Of a DNA stretch of 64,000 nt, positions 1-11,922 are shown piece by piece. The DNA comes from Anaspis maculata (lineage: Eukaryota; Arthropoda; Insecta; Coleoptera; Scraptiidae), in contig OX421968.1 of the NCBI GenBank assembly GCA_949128115.1, positions 53,647,423-53,711,422 on the forward strand. Direction: 5' to 3'. Both the position numbers and the translations under genes were made by a program. Under the pieces are notes generated by a model. It was not told the DNA's origin and did no database searches. It was given only the letters and a program-made list of their open reading frames with translations. Position 1 is the first letter of the stretch, and each line of letters opens with the position of its first letter.

Positions 1-1430
1 AGCACAACAAATTTTGGATGAATGTGACTGATAGCCTGACATTTTTTGTACCGGTTTCCAAAATCTTGAGGAAATCCGTTGATAAATAGAGCTGTAAAAC
101 GCCGCTCTCCGTAATAAAGAAAAGATGCTTTACCGGCCTGCCCTGTAGGGAATAGCTAACAGTAACAGAACTCCAACATAATGGAGGCGTAACTTGTCCT
201 TACAGAGTCTTTAATTACACGATATCCCGAAGATGATGAAAATGGTGTATTATTTTATACTTAACATACTTCGGGTTCCACCAAAGTTGTGTTAGTCCAC
301 TGTGTTAGTCTAACACAGTACTGGTGAAATATTTGATCAATTCCTGTTAGTTGACGTCAGAAGTCCAGGTTTCACAAAACATAACGATTCACTTCCTCGA
401 GAATTTACGATTTTCTTGTAGTCAAATAACTTACATTGGCTAGAGCCGAAGCTAGAACGAAATCCATTCAACAGTTTGTTAACGTTAACAACACTGTATT
501 AACTTTTTGGCAGAACCCGCGGTTAGTGTGTCTTCAGTGACAGTGTTTTCGGTGGACAAGTCTGACAAGAGCGAGACAAAATTCACTGCCTCGGTTGAAT
601 AACTTGCGCATGTACTAATCTGTCGTTTCAACTAAGGAACTAGTATACTCTGGTTTCTACAGTTTTGCGCCAACATTAATGTAGTGGTCACGTCTTCAAT
701 TATACCGACAACTATTGAATTTCCAAAATGTATAGATTGATGACCGATCGAAATGCTCCTCCTCTGCTTCTCTACTATTCTAAAGCGCACGAGGCTCTAG
801 AGCCTGCCATCATCAGGTGGAGAAAAAAAATTGCCAATAATTTCGAGTTGCAACTCAGAATTTCATGTTACAAGTTGCAATACGGAATTATCAAGAAAAA
901 AATCACTTGATTTTGGCAGCTTCAGAGCGTCGGTCGTACAGGCGCAACTTACGCTGGCATAAGTGTAATGTGTACCTACTAGACGGATTCAAGTTGTAAA
1001 TTTTAATTAAGACAAAAACTCCTTTAGCGAACTCTCGGCGACCGAACACTGTCTTATCTAAATGTAAATTTTCACACGATCCCATCATCCATTGAACACA
1101 TGCATTTTGTGCGCTCTTCCAACACTTGATGTAATAATAACTTGCATAGCTGATTGCTTTCGACATTCGAAATGCATCGAGGGCGACAGAGTAGGTAACT
1201 GGTTTTAATTGGAACTCATTTCCGGCTTCGAAAATACACGGGACTATACCAAGGTATATTTCCAAGTTCCAACAATCGATTTGCAACGCTTATTTCAGCC
1301 ATTTAAGAGTAATGGGTATGAGAGGTAGTCCAGTTTTGAATACAAGAATTTTAAGCGATAATCAAAAATGGATATTCCTCAAAAAATAATTTTCGGAAGT
1401 GCTCTACTTGAAAGTTCGAATGAATATTCA
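1..1430. other. Anonymous AT-rich DNA, no gene recognised
   Basis: Only short open frames (at most 127 codons) occur on both strands, and none resembles a protein family I know. No tRNA, no strong inverted repeat and no tandem array were seen. It ends where the DINE-like element with the TAGCGCATTTTC terminus begins. Intergenic or intronic DNA is the best description. Confidence 0.5.
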
Positions 1431-1479
1431 TTTTTAGCGCATTTTCCATCTTGATGAAAATCGCTATTGCAACCGTTTT

Positions 1480-1505
1480 GTCCGTCCGTCCGTCCGTCCG
1501 TCCGT
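1480..1505. repeat. (GTCC)n microsatellite
   Basis: About six GTCC copies just inside the left terminus of the DINE-like element. Equivalent GTCY tracts sit at the same relative place near 8532, 38290 and 40967, so the tract is a structural part of this family. Confidence 0.85.
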
Positions 1506-1810
1506 TCCTCGAACTCCTCCCAAACTAGACGACCTAGCTTTCTAATTTTTTCGCTGTTACATAGCTGCCACTCCCAAAGGAGGGCTAGGCTATATTAGAT
1601 ATCCATATTGCGCCGCCAACATAGAGAAAACCGCCCCCGAGAAACTTGAAATAACGTAATATTGCACTTTCTACCAGACCTGATGCTCTGGTGTTCTCAT
1701 TTTTTGAATAATACATAGTTGCCACTTATAAACGTAAGCCAAGAAACATTCCGTCTCCAATATGCGCCGCCGACATGAAAAAACTGCTAAAAACCGCCCC
1801 CAATCACTTT

Positions 1811-3250
1811 AAAATGAAAAACATAAACCCGAAGACATAGCGATCTGATTCTTTTGGAATATGAATAGCTGACTAAAAATGGGAAAGGATAGGCTACTTT
1901 TGGTTAGTCGCCGCCCCCAAATGATAAAAAGTGCAATTTTAACAAATGTTACTGATTGGGATGTTCCCTTAAACATTAAGAACTGCCAACTCAAATTATG
2001 CAACATTTGCTCAGCCGAACGCTGCCGCTCCCACACGCCGCCCCCAGAGTAAGAGATAAATGAAAAACATGAACCCGAAGATCTAAATTTTGAACCCGAA
2101 GATCTAAATTTTTCGCTATATGGATAGCTAACTAAAAATGAGAAAGGATAGGCTACTTTTGATATGGCGCCGCCTCCAGCTTCTGCCCCCAAAAGAAAAA
2201 AAGTGCAACTTTCAACAATTTTCACTGATTTAGCTGATAATGTTACCTCGAACATTTAGAAACTCTTGACTCAAACTGTGCAAGAATTTCTTTGCCAAAC
2301 TCTGCCGCTCCCACACGCCGCCCCCAAAGTGAGAGAAGAATGTAAAACATGAACCTGAAGACATATCGATCTAATTCTTTCACTATATTGATAGCTGACT
2401 GGAATTGGAAAAAGATAGGCCATTTTTGATTAGCCGCCGCCTCCAGCTGCCGCCTCCAAACAAACAAAAATGCAACTTTCACAATTTTCACTGATTGTCA
2501 TATTTCCCTTACATTTAGAAACTCACAACTCAAACTGTGCAACAGTTACTTTGCCGAATGCTGCCGCCCCCACAGGCTGCCCTCAAAGTGAGAGATGAAT
2601 GAAAAACATAAACCCGAAGACATAACGATCTAATTCTTTCTCTATATGGATAGCTAACTAAAAATGGGAAAGAATAGGCTTTTTTATGATATGGCGCCGC
2701 CTTCAACTTCCACCCCCAAAAGAAAAAGTGCAACTTTCAATAATTTCCACTGCTTTACATTTTAATGTTACCTCAAACATTCAGAAACTCCAAACTCAAA
2801 CTGTGGAAGAATTTCTTTGTCAAACTCTGCCGCTCCCACACGCCGCCCCCAAAGTAAGAGATAAATGTAAAACATAACCCTGAAGACATAGCGATCTAAT
2901 TGTTCCGCTATATAGATAGCTGACTAAAAATGGGAAGAGATAGACCACTTTTGATTAGTCGCCGCTTCCAGCTCACGCCCCCCAAACAAAAAATGCAACT
3001 TTCACAATTTTCACTGATTGTCATATTTCCTTGAACATTTAGAAACTCCTAACTCAAACTGTGCAACAGTTATTTGCCGAATGCTGTCACCCCCACACGC
3101 TGCCCTCAAAGTAAGAGATAAATGGAAAACATAAACCCGAAGACATAGCGATCTAATTCTTCCGCTATTTGGATAGCCGACTAAAAATGGGAAAGAATAG
3201 ACTACTGTTGATTAGTCGCCGCTCCCAGCTCCCGCCCTCAAACAAAGAAA
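1811..3250. repeat. Tandem array, six units of about 255-280 bp
   Basis: Landmark strings such as GAAGACATAGCGATCT recur near 1831, 2090, 2357, 2616, 2882 and 3139. The GCCGCTCCCACACGCCGCCC block recurs near 2025, 2305, 2563, 2830 and 3086. Units differ by small indels. Short open frames here only reflect the repeat, because the unit is fairly GC-rich and poor in stops. Confidence 0.85.
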
Positions 3251-3344
3251 TATTGATGAGGGAGAGAATTTTTATTCAAATCTATTTCATTGGCAAGTAC
3301 CCCATTCTGATAACAAAATATCACAATGAGTTTCGAGTATTGAG

Positions 3345-3745
3345 TATTATTTTTGCATCCAATTCTAAAGAAAAAGTTACTCTTGTTGAATTTTGATATG
3401 AGGCTTTGTTTTTGAGATATTTGAGTTTGAAAATTCCAAAAACAGTCCAGTGGCGTACATATTGGAGGAGCCAGTCATATTTTTGCCCCTATTTTCTACG
3501 CCAATGAATATTTTGAAGAAGCAATCCAAGTTATTGTTTCTGCATTTAATTTAAAAGAAAAAGTTACTCTCGGTAAATTTTGATTTGAGGCTTCGTTAGC
3601 CTAGTAAATAAAATTTTTATAAACAAAAATGATTTCCATTTGTATTTGTGTTCGGAATTTTCAAACTCAAATATCTCAAAAACAAAGCCTTAAATCAAAA
3701 TTTACTCGGAGTAACTTTTTCCTTGGAATTGAATACATAATTAAG
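3345..3745. repeat. Repeat unit in three copies, two direct and one inverted
   Basis: The stretch at 3360-3438 is inverted at 3653-3732, with about 80-bp arms sharing GAGATATTTGAGTTTGAAAA. A partial direct copy of the same unit (AAAAGTTACTCTCGG and its surroundings) lies at 3541-3602. Similar strings occur inside the hAT element near 45255-45300, so this is an interspersed repeat rather than a gene. Confidence 0.65.
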
Positions 3746-4341
3746 AATTTGGGTTGCTTTCTCAGAATTCTGATTTGCGTGAAAAATAGAGGGGTTAATA
3801 GGGGTAAACCTCCCAATATCTACGCCACTGGAGTCACTTGGGAAAATTCATCTTAAGCTATTGATATAAATGTATTGTGGGATCACCTGTGTCAAATTTG
3901 GACAAAATCGGTTGAACGATGTAAGAGTTATTTCAGAAAAATGGTTTTTTTAATCCAACTTTGAAGGGCTATATCTTCGTTATTTTCCATTTTTGAAAAC
4001 ATTTTTATGGACAAAGTCCAATTATTCTTCGATTTTCTATCGATTCCTGAAGTTTCCGGATTTAAACCTCGGACACCCTGTATACTTGCGATTCAACGTA
4101 TTTTCCATAATGAATCTACCAGCATTGACAAGAAAAAAATCCGTTCAAACTCGGTTTAGCTTGAGGCTGTATACACGCAGGGTATCAATATTTCGCCCTC
4201 AAAAATAAAGATAAAGAGATATAGAGATTTTGATGGTATTTCATTAAATGTTTGTCCACCTTGTTTCCGTTTGGATTACCCCACATTTTTTTAGGGCCCA
4301 ATAGGCCTAAAATACCAGAAAAAGGACCTCGCACACAATAC
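3746..4341. other. Non-coding repeat-derived DNA with a CACCCTGTATAC terminus
   Basis: No gene recognised. ACACCCTGTATAC at about 4073-4084 is the inverse of the TACAGGGTGTCC string seen elsewhere in the window (for example 51327), and likely marks the end of a short Tc1/mariner-like repeat. The phrase CTTTGAAGGGCTATATCT near 3961 also recurs in variant form near 45740 and 20515. Confidence 0.4.
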
Positions 4342-4573
4342 ACTGAAAATGGCTTTCGGTTAAAATCGCTAATTTTTTGATATTTTGTAGTTCATGTCAT
4401 GCTGATCAAAGATTGATAAGTCAAAAACCTCTGTAAATTACCGTTTGCTGGGGAAAAAATTCGAAAGTTGAAAAAATGGAAAATTTTCAACATTTCTCCG
4501 GTCATCTTTTCAGAGAAATCCTTTAAGGGGTAGAATGATTTTGACTACTGCACAGCAACCTGTAGTCTTAATT

Positions 4574-4907
4574 TTCATTTTCAACCTGTCACGGTTGACA
4601 GGTGACATGAATGACATATTTTTCTGACATTTTCAATATTTTCATGACGGCCTCGTGGCGCAGGTGGTTGTGTGGCTGCCTGCGGCCACGAGAGCCCCGG
4701 GTTCGATTCCCGGAAGAAGTCTGGATGTTTGTGCTGTCTAATTTGCAATTTTTCAATATAATGTACGCTACTAAATAAAGGCAAAAACTTCTATGGCCAA
4801 TGTGAGCCGAGAAAAAAAATAACAATTTTTTTTTTCAATTTTCAATCTGTCACGGTTGACAGGTGACATGAATGACATATTTTTCTGACATTTTCAATAT
4901 TTTCATG
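4574..4907 (+). repeat. About 72-bp direct duplication flanking the SINE insert
   Basis: 4574-4646 and 4835-4907 are near-identical, both ending in TTTTCAATATTTTCATG. The opposite arm of the foldback element (about 6115-6185) holds only one copy, so the duplication arose together with the insert between the copies. This is far longer than the usual 5-20 bp target duplication. Confidence 0.75.
4647..4834 (+). mobile_element. tRNA-derived SINE-like insertion
   Basis: An RNA polymerase III type 2 promoter is visible: an A-box-like TGGCGCAGGTGG at 4656-4667 and a B-box GGTTCGATTCC at 4700-4710. The T arm is perfect (4697-4701 pairs with 4709-4713 around a 7-nt loop) and GTGGC/GCCAC can form an anticodon-like stem. 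The acceptor halves (GGCCTCG and AAGAAGT) do not pair, so this is a tRNA-derived head and not a functional tRNA. A roughly 110-bp tail follows, ending in A-rich then T-rich sequence. Absence from the opposite foldback arm shows that it inserted later. Confidence 0.7.
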
Positions 4908-6412
4908 TAAAAATGGAATCATGTACATTTTTTTACATCCAGTAAGTTGATTTTTGACTCATGTCATACCCAGTTTAGCAGTTCGGCCTTGACGTCATGT
5001 AAAATAACAGTTTTTTGGAAAAAAAAATTTACCTGTTTTTTCAGATTTTTCAAGAAAAAAACCTGAAACTCACTGATAAAAATAAATCAAGTTATATTTA
5101 TGTATATCAATGTTTCTGTCAAGGTTTTTTCGGTCTTGCGGTGTTATGTTTCTTATCTTATGTGTCAGTTGGCGCAAGATTTCGATAAATGTCAACCAAT
5201 AAAATATCTCTCAGACAATTTCAATGAAACGTGAGGAAAATTGTCCTTCGGCTGTTATCTTCCATCTCGTCGCCAATGTCATTCCACCGTCTGTGTCAAT
5301 ACTAATCTATAAATAGATAATATGCAAACCCACTACAGAGAGAAATGATCAATGAGACACACATCTAGACAGAAATATCTTTTGACTCCAAGTGTAAAAT
5401 ATTTAATGCAATTTAATTTTATATAATGCACAAAGTTCCTGGTGCATTATGCATGACAGTTAGGCACCTTTTTTTTCAAATAGTTTCAGGAACAATATTT
5501 CACTTCATCTTGATTTTGCCGACTGGATGTTCGCAAACCCCCCCTGTCGGACTGGCCCTGCTCTTGAAACTTCGTCCGATAGATCCTGTCATAACTTATT
5601 ACCAAGTCAAAAGATATTTCTGTCTAGATGTGTGTCTCATTTCTCTCTGTAGTGGGTTTGCATATTATCTATTTATAGATTAGTATTGACACAGACGGTG
5701 GAAGGACATTGGCGACGAGATGGAAGATAAAAACAGCCGAAGGACAATTTTTCCTAACGTTTAATTGAAATATGAGAAATATGAAATATGAATTGTCTGA
5801 GAAATATTTTGTTGGTTGACATTTATCGAAATCTTGCGCCAACTGACACATAAGATAAGAAACATAACACCGCAAGACCGAAAAGACCTTGACAGAATCA
5901 TTGATATACATAAATATAACTTGATTTCTTTTTATTAGTGAGTTTCAGGTTTTTTTCTTGTAAGATCTGAAAAAACAGGTAAAAGATTTTTTTCCAAAAA
6001 ACTGTTATTTTACATGACGTCAAGGCCGAACTGCTAAACTGGGTATGACATAGGTCGAAAATCATCTTACTGGATGTAAAAAAAATTTACATGATTTCAT
6101 ATTTTTACATGAAAATATTGAAAATGTCAGGAAAATATGTCATTCATGTCACCTGTCAACCGTGACAGGTTGAATATGAAAATTAGGACTACAGGTTGCT
6201 GCGCAGTAGTTGAAATCATTCTACCCCTTGAAAGATTTCTCTGAAAAGATGACCGGAGAAATGTTGAAAATTTTCCATTTTTTCAACTTTCGAATTTTTT
6301 TCCCAGCAAACGGTAATTTACAGAAGTTTTTGACTTATCAATCTTTGATCAGCATGACATGAACTACAAAATTCCAAAAAATTAGCGATTTTAACCGAAA
6401 GCCATTTTCAGT

Positions 6413-8489
6413 TAAGCCATCAGTTTTAATGTGCTAAAGGATCACTGGGACATTTTTTGACAAACAAAAAAATTATCGACTGTTTTATAATTTTGAGAGA
6501 CGAAAAAAATCGAGCACAGAGCCGTTTTTTGAAAGAAGTTGTCAACAAAAAAGGAAAAAAAATTCACATAATTGAAAAAACGCTCTGTACTCAATTTTGT
6601 AATACACTCAGTACACCGTATAAAAAAACCTGAGTTTTCATCTCTATTTTTGAGGGAGAAATCCTCAAAATAGTTTTGACCTGCTGAGAATACAGCCTCA
6701 AACAGCTCTTAATTTTTTTGGTGGAACCTTTTATGTTGGAAGTTATAGATGCTACTTTGATCCCTTCAGTTTCCGTTGTTTCAAAAGATCCATCAAGTAC
6801 ACTGTTTATGGCAGAATAATAATCATAGTAAAAAATATCGTAGTAAGTACGAAAATCAGACATCATAAATCACATCGATAGGTAACGTTGGAAATCTATT
6901 GGAGCAGTGGTGTAGAAATCGTTATGACGTTACCTAAATCTCCACACGATTAACTGCGTAATAATGGTGAAAGGTGAGAACTGTCGACGTGATGTGATGA
7001 TATTCGTCCGATATAAATGCATTATGGTGTATAATATGTATCACAGCTATGTATACATAATGTAGTTTGAATGCGAACTGTGAGCTTATGTTGTCCTATA
7101 CGAAAATGCGAGCCAAGACTGGCAATAATGCTAGCAGTTGAACGCAAGAATGTATTTGTAGATTGAGAGGGTGTTGTACTCTGATAAAAAAAAAACTATA
7201 AATTTGAATGGCATTATCATTCCCGTGCTCCAGGGCGGAGCAACGGTATTAAACAATATAGTTGAATTGCATCCGAGATCCGAGTGAAGGATCCACAAGG
7301 ATAGAGGGTAACGACGACCTCAGCAGGGGAGGGTTGTTGAAATGATCTCCTGTGCTAAGCACGCAATTAGAAAATATGCAGCCGGATATCGAACGAAGCC
7401 GGTTCTACTAAATATGCAGGATCGGCGACACCTATACATCAGAGAAACCTGGCTCTGATAGTGTGTCAGGCATACAAAACCGTTTTCTAGATTGGGCAAA
7501 AGGGTGGTTGGCAAGTCCTTGAGCCCGGTCAGTATATCGGATAAGTAAGTGTTTTAGGATTCATTTAATGGCTTCCTATTTAATGCGAGCAGCAGTTGTG
7601 TGTTAATCAATCGTGGAGGCGTGCTATGCGCCCTTTGATCTCCTCTTGGTCTTGTTTACCAACCCCACCCGTCACTATGACGCAAACTTAGCGAAAGTTT
7701 TAAATATTCAACGCCTGTTCGCGAGCAACAAACACATTGGTAGGTAATTAAAACTGAAAATGCAATACCAATTTTAAACATTTATCTTACATGCCTAGCG
7801 ATGAAATATGTAAATTAATCATATATTAACTCTCTTCTCAGTTCTATGATATAATAACTCCCCTGAGGATAAACTAATATTCTCCCCTCATTAGCCCGAT
7901 GAATATTTCTTAAGTTCCAGCGGAAACTTCGTAACGAATTGCTTTATTTGTATTAAGACTCGGGAGGCCTTCGTACAATGTGGATGTATTTTTTGACATT
8001 TATACAATATATAAAAACATGATAAGTTTCCCCATCCCTCTACTTTTTACTTCACGTTATGTTAGTTACATACCATGCGACTACGAATTTAGGTATGATA
8101 CCCTACGTGCCCTTGATCGAGCTCGCTTAATAAATTTCATCAGCGGCAACACTCAAAGTTTTTAATGCTCTTTGAAAAGCACTTACAGATACATTAATTT
8201 ATAGAAGGAACGAAAAACCTTGAATAAACATGTTGAACTAGCGGAAAGTTTTGGGAACTTGAACAAGCATTTGTGCGAGCGTGTAAAAGCTTGCGCTTCT
8301 CATGCTTCGGGTCACGCGCTCGTCCTTAAAATTGCTTCCCATCACATAACGGATGCGTATTATAAAACAAACACTAAATAACACTGGTCAACAATGGTTT
8401 TGTTGCCCTTTATAAGAGTGGTTTAGAATACTTTTATGCCAACAATCCCGCAGAAGCTAGGAATGGTTTTGCGATATTGGCTCTGTTTT
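6413..8489. other. Anonymous DNA, no gene recognised
   Basis: The longest open frame is 91 codons on the minus strand (6591-6866), lysine- and serine-rich with no motif I can place. No clear inverted or tandem repeat was found from 6900 to 8450. Probably single-copy intergenic or intronic sequence. Confidence 0.4.
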
Positions 8490-9366
8490 TAGCGCATTTT
8501 CGTAGGAAATACGCTATTAGCCGCGCTTTGATGTCCGCCCGTCTGTCCGTCTTGTAGTTGAACTCCTCCTAAACGAAAAGTCGTAGCGGTATCGAGTTTT
8601 TTGCAAATTAATTCTGATTGTCTGTGAATGGGAATAGGCACAAGAAATATTTGGTTAGACTGCGCGATTGCAAGAAAAAAAAATGTGTTTAGAAAGTCTG
8701 TATTCAACGCTACGGTGGTGAACTTCTACATCGAGGAATCATGCGAACCGTTCTAGATACATGCCTACATGCAGCGAACGAATTATGCACAAATTAATGG
8801 AGACAATTTTAGTACAAAGAATAATTCTGATTCCTTCATTGCAATAGAAGATACAATTTTTTTAAGAAAAGGTTTCGCCCCGCGATTCCACATTTTTCGG
8901 TATTTAACGCTACAGTGTGAGCTTCTACATCGAGGAATCTTACGAACCGTTCTAGATGCATGCATACATCCAGCGAACAAAAGATGCAGAAAAAAATGAA
9001 GACATTTTTAGTGAAAAAATTAACTTGATTGATTCATTCTCAAGAAAGATATCTCTATTTTTAGACGGAATCTATACTTATATGCGGATGCGATTTTCAA
9101 ATCGCGGCGCTGCGGTTCAACAAGCTGCTTCTGGCTCTGTGCTTGTGATCGATATAGATATAATTTTTACTTATAGGACGTTTTCTAGTTTTGGTTGTCA
9201 TTCTGTTGTTTTCATTTATTATTGACTACTTGTGTTTTCATAAAGATTGATGATTTCTTGTGGTACTTTTGGGACAATCTGTTTACAGGTAACAGTGAAC
9301 AGCGTACTCATCTGCACTCCGAAAATGCGCTCATGAGACTCACCCCCGTGAGGACTTTGCCACTTG
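8490..9366 (+). mobile_element. DINE/Helentron-like element, short variant
   Basis: Starts TAGCGCATTTTC, with a small hairpin and a GTCYGTCC tract within 55 bp. It carries GAAAATGCGCT at 9321-9331, followed by the stem-loop CTCACCCCCGTGAG and a conserved CCACTTGTT. The same 3' order occurs at 42889-42926. The interior differs from the 2-kb copies and holds its own duplication of about 200 bp, so the termini are shared but the core is not. No coding capacity. Confidence 0.6.
8701..9065. repeat. Tandem duplication, about 200-bp period
   Basis: TATTCAACGCTAC at 8701 and TATTTAACGCTAC at 8901 begin two diverged copies that share TTCTACATCGAGGAATC and AACCGTTCTAGAT. They form the core of the surrounding DINE-like element. 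Confidence 0.75.
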
Positions 9367-9499
9367 TTCTTTTTATCTTCATTTTCCATTCCAATCCAGT
9401 CAGTATGCCCACTTTTCGCGAAGCGAATACTGGCCTATAAATTGAGGTAGAGAGATGAATCAAAAAGCGAAAGAATAAGAATGCTCATTCTATGCCAAT

Positions 9500-9995
9500 G
9501 TTTACCCTATGATAATTTTCGGGAAAAAACTATATTTTTCCAGTGCACACTGCCATGCAATCCAAAGGCATCCAGAAAATCTCGTTTTCAGCTTACCCTG
9601 TGATAAACTTCGCTTCTTTGGGCTATTTTCGTCCGAATTCATTCCGAATGACTCAAAAATGTTTTGGAAATTTGACAGGTTCGATTTCAAGTGCCAATAA
9701 GTGTTCACTTATTTCTTGGACGTTCAATATCTCGAAGAATGGTGACATTAACTGGCCGGCGAGATCACTCGATTTCACGCTGCCGCAAATTTCTATCTTT
9801 GAGGTTTCTTGAAAGCGCAAGTATTTGCTGACAAACTCGGCACACTAGAACTCAAAACTAATATTCGAGCCGAAATTACAGTGAATAATGCTGGCTATTT
9901 GGGAGAGGAATTTTCACTCTAAAATGCAACGCTGCACTAGATCCCACGATGCGCACTTGACCAATGATATTTTTTAGAGTTGAGTATGTGACTTG
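9500..9995 (+). pseudogene. Tc1/mariner (DUF4817-type) transposase remnant
   Basis: Three short plus-strand stretches in different frames resemble the C-terminal end of Tc1/mariner-like transposases. The first (about 9730-9812) reads ISKNGDINWPARSLDF, the region before the last catalytic Asp in this family. The second (about 9812-9895) reads KAQVFADKLGTLELKTNIR. The third (about 9906-9975) reads ERNFHSKMQRC and ends in HLTNDIF. Two or more frameshifts separate them. The same protein region is better preserved at 48685-49023. Family known from insect genomes; assignment by motif only. Confidence 0.6.
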
Positions 9996-10260
9996 AAATG
10001 GCAAGAAATGAGGTTTCTTTTGGTTTTTGATCCATCTTGCTAGTTCAGTCCACAAGCGAGTATGGGCCTCGCGAGAAATTATACAGACTGGACAACTCTT
10101 TATCACTAAAGTAACAAGTTTGGCAACACTGCTTGGCCAAGGCACAAGGAGTGAGAAGCGCGGGCGAGGGGGGTCACGTGATGTATCCAGGCGCGAAATC
10201 AATGCGCAGAACGCGAATTCCAGCTAAATAGATACCAACCATAATTAATGTGAGGAGAAA

Positions 10261-10816
10261 GCTGGATTCATAGTTTCAGTAAATAACAGTTAGAAGTAAG
10301 GTAAGCAGTAAGCGTTTAGCAGTATGAAATGATTCAGAGTTTGCAAAAAGTGAGAAATAGGCATGCGCAATAGTTGACGTTGTTGACACCATAATATGAC
10401 AGCTCAGCTGTTTTGTTTTGAGTTTCAGTACACAACCTCTGTGTTGTTGTTTTTACCACGAGTGTTTTCCGGAATTTTTATAATGGATTTGATAGATGAC
10501 CAGAATAATTAATTTTAGAATTTATGGGTTGGGTTAGACTCGGGCTCCGTCAACCGTCACAGTCAGTCGTACCAACAGAGACAGAGAATTTCAAAATTCA
10601 CCAAGGAGTGCACACCAACCCGCACGATATGGCACGGCGCTATACGATCAGTAAGCAATAAGCAGTAAGAAATGGGATTGGACCATTTTCTTATTTCATA
10701 CTATACTGCTAACCTTACTGCCACTATGAATGGTGATATTGTTTTGCGCATGTTCATTTACCTTACTTCTTACTGTTACTTCTTATTTCTTAACTTACTG
10801 CAACTATGAATCCAGC
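10261..10816. mobile_element. Foldback MITE with GCTGGATTCATAG termini
   Basis: GCTGGATTCATAGTT at 10261 is complemented by AACTATGAATCCAGC ending at 10816. The arms contain AGAAGTAAGGTAA and related strings in opposite orientation near 10290 and 10770. Length 556 bp, no transposase. The target duplication is unclear. Confidence 0.65.
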
Positions 10817-10817
10817 T

Positions 10818-10973
10818 GAAGTCTCAGACCATCGGACCGATCGAGCAACCACCATCGAAATCCAGGAGACACGTGTTTCGACCTATTTGGGTCTCATCAG
10901 TCAAACAAGTCAAAACACGTGTCACCTGGATTTCGATGGTGGTTGCTCGGTCGGTCCGATGGTCTGAGACTTC
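10818..10973. mobile_element. Near-perfect hairpin MITE, 156 bp
   Basis: Both arms carry GAAGTCTCAGACCATCGGAC, then the CACCATCGAAATCC block and ACACGTGTTTYGAC, separated by about 25 nt. Only a few mismatches are visible over about 65 bp per arm, suggesting a young insertion or one kept homogeneous. Confidence 0.8.
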
Positions 10974-10996
10974 TCCCTTCTCCTCACATTAATTAT

Positions 10997-11922
10997 TTTT
11001 CTTGTCCCACGCTCGCAGGTCAGAGAAACGCCTTTCTTTCATAAAGGCATCGACACTAATCAGATACCAACCATTTGATAATAATTTGTGTTTTGAATAG
11101 CCGATTTAAACTGTTGATTATTTAAAATATGAAATACGTCCGAATCTTGAAAACCAGAGCCAATTCAGTATTTTCATGAATATGTTCGAAAACTGTGGAC
11201 TCGAAAATATAAAAATCCGCAAAGATATCAAGGGCAACTAGGGAAAATTATTTTTTTGTTGAGCTGTGAAATTCTTTGTTACGTGATCATACGAAATTGA
11301 TCGGGTACATATCGGATCAGACGTCGTCCGATTTTCAATTTGTAAAAGACACTGACATTTCGGCCATACCCGGGCAATGGTTTTAAGTTTTGACATCTAA
11401 ACCATTATAAATTATGGTTATCACATGTTTACGTACGTGTATTTGTGCCCATTATTCCTATGTAAGTAAATGTACGATAATTACATCTTTCCAAAGGCTT
11501 GGTCAAGTTAAGCTCGGTTATCTCATCTCATCTGTATGAGTGTATAGGCACAAGACTAGTAGAGGTATAGCTAGGCTAGAATAGATAGCTGGAGGATGGT
11601 ACTCGTGGGGGATTTAATTTATTCCATAATTTCATCAGGATGTTATCACAACACGGGAGGAAATCTAATGTACAATTGTTTGACATGTAAATCGTTAGGA
11701 CATAAAAGCTTAAGCTTGCTGATTTGAAGGCAGCCGGCGACAGAAATTCGCGAGACAATAGAGTCGATAATGGACGTATAGGTACCTACCTATCTAAATA
11801 CCTACCTATTTATTGTACTAACATCGTGGTGTACCAGTCATTATGTATGTACCAAGTCCTACCGATCACCGCAAACGTAATAAAATTAAAATTGACTGCG
11901 GTGTCGGCCAAAAACAACATAC
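10997..11922. other. Anonymous DNA, no gene recognised
   Basis: Contains only open frames below 100 codons without recognisable motifs. No strong repeat was seen apart from the AGATACCAACCAT copy near 11062. Confidence 0.4.

Larger units (their letters stand above)
1435..3350 (+). mobile_element. DINE/Helentron-like non-autonomous element, copy A (3' end missing)
   Basis: Begins with TAGCGCATTTTC, followed by a short hairpin (the ATTTTC is complemented by GAAAAT about 10 nt on), then a (GTCC)n microsatellite, then tandem units rich in GCCGCCCCC. The same order occurs at 40923-42926, which also has the inverse terminus GAAAATGCGCTA and a terminal hairpin. Copy A matches that copy up to about 3340 and then diverges, so its 3' terminus is lost or replaced. 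A short inverted terminus, GTCY microsatellite, central minisatellite and 3' hairpin recall HINE/DINE-1 elements mobilised by Helentrons; that class assignment is inferred. No coding capacity. Confidence 0.6.
4342..6412. mobile_element. Foldback (long inverted-repeat) element, 2.07 kb
   Basis: The left end ACTGAAAATGGCTTTCGG is matched by its complement ending at 6412. Complementarity continues inward for roughly 1 kb in each arm; for example the CTGTCACGGTTGACAGG block at 4586 and 4846 pairs with 6150-6170, and the block around 5140-5340 pairs with 5620-5880. The unpaired centre is about 200-250 bp near 5380-5610. Flanks read TA-C on the left and T-TA on the right, compatible with a TA target but not proof. 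There is no transposase, so it is non-autonomous. Confidence 0.8.
10241..10996. mobile_element. Nested palindromic element, outer layer
   Basis: ATAATTAATGTGAGGAGAA at 10241-10259 is complemented at 10978-10996. Two further palindromes lie wholly inside, side by side: 10261-10816 and 10818-10973. Direct copies of AGATACCAACCAT sit outside it at about 10230 and 11062, but the right copy is about 65 bp from the inverted repeat, so it is not a simple target duplication. No coding sequence. Confidence 0.6.

Noticed and set aside
1809..2733. Several minus-strand coding frames
   Set aside because: They follow the about 260-bp tandem units and recur in the second array at 41485-42249, so they are by-products of a stop-poor repeat.
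4649..4720. Functional tRNA gene
   Set aside because: The A and B boxes and T arm look good, but the acceptor halves do not pair and a SINE-like tail and long direct duplication surround it.
6591..6866. Host gene exon on the minus strand (91 codons)
   Set aside because: No recognisable motif, no splice context that I could support, and adjacent repeat-like sequence.
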